From: Desulfatitalea sp.
Lineage (GTDB): Bacteria > Desulfobacterota > Desulfobacteria > Desulfobacterales > Desulfosarcinaceae
NCBI GenBank assembly: GCA_018224505.1
Contig: JAGTVD010000561.1
Span: 1-7,314 of the forward strand
Direction: 5' to 3'
DNA length: 7,314 bases
Shown here: piece after piece, positions 6,164 through 7,314 of the stretch
How the letters are laid out: every line of letters starts with the position of its first letter
How positions within the stretch are numbered: position 1 is the first letter of the stretch
Program-made: the position numbers and the translations under genes
Notes under the pieces: model-generated
Told to the model about the DNA's origin: nothing
The model's input: the letters and a program-made list of their open reading frames with translations, nothing else
Database searches by the model: none

Positions 6164-7314
6164 CGCCATCCAACACCCTGCGCACTTCCCGGGACAGGAC
6201 CGTCAGATTGAAGGGTTTCTGGAGAAAGCCGTTGCAGCCGCGGGCCAGGATTTCGGAGGCTTCGCCGTTGATGCTGTAACCGCTGGCCAGGAGCACTTTG
6301 ATTTCCGGATCGATCCGTCGCAGGTGATCGAAAGTTTCGCCGCCGCCCATATCGGGCATGATCATATCCAAAATGACCAGATCGATACCGGCGCGATGCT
6401 TGCGCACCACTTCGAGGGCTGCCTCACCGCCCTCGGCGGTGAACACCTGATAGCCCAGTTTGGCCAACATGCGTTGCGTGATCGACACGATGTGGGGTTC
6501 GTCGTCCACCAGCAGAAGGGTTTCGCTGCCTGTGAGCATATCCTCCCGGGGGCTCTCCAGCGCTACCGGCGCCTGGTCGCTCGCTTGCAGATAGATATTG
6601 AAGGTGCTTCCATGGCCGGGTTCGCTGTAAACATTGATCAATCCGCCATGGTTCTGGATGATGCCATAGGCCGACGCAAGTCCCAAGCCGGTGCCCCGCT
6701 GCCGGGTCTTGGTGGAGAAGAAGGGGTCGAAGATGCGCTCCCGTATGGCGGGATCGATACCTGAGCCGGTGTCGGTGACGGAGATTCTCACGTAGCGGCC
6801 TGGCGATAGGCCATGGGCGGCGGAGTAGCCATCATCGAGCACTTCGTTGCGGGTATCGATGGTGATCGAGCCGCCATCGGGCATGGATTGCCAGGCATTG
6901 ATAAAGAGGTTGAGCAGCACCTGCTCGATCTGTCCCCGGTCCACTTGTACCGGCCAGACTTCCGCCTGGCAATTGCAGCGAACGTGCAGTTCCTTTCTGG
7001 TGCGAGCGAACATTTCGGCGCTTGTGCGCACCAGCGCGTTGATATCCGTTGAACGCACCTCGTATTTGCCCATGCGTGCAAAACCCAGCAACTGCCGGGT
7101 GAGATGGGCGCCACTCTGCACAAATGCCTCGATCATCTCCAGGCGCTCGGCAAGTTCGGGATGCGCGTCCAACTCCAGGCGCAGCAGCGACGCATTGCCT
7201 TGAATCCCCATCATCAGATTGTTGAAATCATGGGCAATGCCACCCGCCAAGGTGCCAATGGCCTCCATCTTCTTGGCCTTGAGCAACTGCGCCTGCAACG
7301 TCTCCTTTTGCCGG
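6147..7314 (-). CDS. Hybrid sensor histidine kinase with C-terminal receiver domain (N-terminus outside window)
   Basis: The minus-strand frame is open from the window edge to TGA at 6149-6147. A TTG at 7298 is inside the gene, because in-frame sequence RQKET comes before it. Counting from that codon as residue 1, the HisKA domain has GGIAHDFNNLM with phospho-accepting His23 (codon 7232-7230). The HATPase domain follows with an N box (QVLLNLFINAWQSMPDGG, 126-143), DTGSGID (176-182), FDPFFSTK (190-197) and RGTGLGLA (201-208). A receiver domain spans about 258-378, with acidic Asp265/Asp266, phospho-acceptor Asp311 in LDMIMPDMGG, and Lys361 in QKPF. All catalytic residues look intact. The layout is an NtrB/PAS-type hybrid kinase that passes phosphate from His to its own receiver and probably on to a partner. 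The sensing region, signal and output are not visible. No membrane segment is in the visible part. Confidence 0.93.
   Translation of the reverse strand, partial: RQKETLQAQLLKAKKMEAIGTLAGGIAHDFNNLMMGIQGNASLLRLELDAHPELAERLEMIEAFVQSGAHLTRQLLGFARMGKYEVRSTDINALVRTSAEMFARTRKELHVRCNCQAEVWPVQVDRGQIEQVLLNLFINAWQSMPDGGSITIDTRNEVLDDGYSAAHGLSPGRYVRISVTDTGSGIDPAIRERIFDPFFSTKTRQRGTGLGLASAYGIIQNHGGLINVYSEPGHGSTFNIYLQASDQAPVALESPREDMLTGSETLLLVDDEPHIVSITQRMLAKLGYQVFTAEGGEAALEVVRKHRAGIDLVILDMIMPDMGGGETFDHLRRIDPEIKVLLASGYSINGEASEILARGCNGFLQKPFNLTVLSREVRRVLDGVNESV

Overview
The window looks like chromosome of an anaerobic, hydrogen-metabolising Desulfobacterota-type bacterium, probably a Desulfosarcina/Desulfobacter-like sulfate reducer. 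This is inferred from gene content (a cytoplasmic group 3 [NiFe(Se)] hydrogenase with an FrhB-type flavoprotein, a small RR-rich protein, a hybrid sensor kinase), GC-rich codon use and apparent use of selenocysteine. No phylogenetic test was possible.

Positions 1-3540 (+ strand) hold the 3' part of a hydrogenase operon: an FrhB/FdhB-family iron-sulfur flavoprotein (5' end cut by the window), the hydrogenase small subunit, then the large subunit. A perfect 17-bp hairpin with a modest T-rich tail closes the operon. The key observation is that the large-subunit frame appears to stop at a TGA at 3364-3366, exactly where the first cysteine of the C-terminal DPCxxCxxH nickel-binding motif should be. 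Read as selenocysteine, the frame gives DPUISCATH plus a 25-residue tail and ends at TAA 3460-3462. A SECIS-like hairpin lies 16 nt after the TGA. The gene is therefore best annotated as a 481-residue selenoprotein, not a truncated 449-residue protein. Together the three proteins would form a soluble complex: H2 is split at the Ni-Fe(Se) site of the large subunit, electrons pass through three Fe-S clusters in the small subunit, and the FrhB-like subunit carries them via Fe-S and flavin to a deazaflavin, nicotinamide, ferredoxin or heterodisulfide-reductase-type partner.

Positions 3596-5692 (- strand) encode an exported MltD-type lytic transglycosylase with LysM domains, which remodels peptidoglycan. 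Its upstream region carries a good match to a sigma-54 (-24/-12) promoter. Diverging from it at 5942-6163 (+) is a 73-residue basic protein with two DRRSxxERR motifs, preceded by a sigma-70-like promoter and a small inverted repeat.

Positions 6147-7314 (- strand) hold the C-terminal part of a hybrid histidine kinase (HisKA, HATPase, receiver) whose sensor region lies beyond the window. Its stop codon overlaps the end of the small + strand gene by 17 bp, so the two genes converge.
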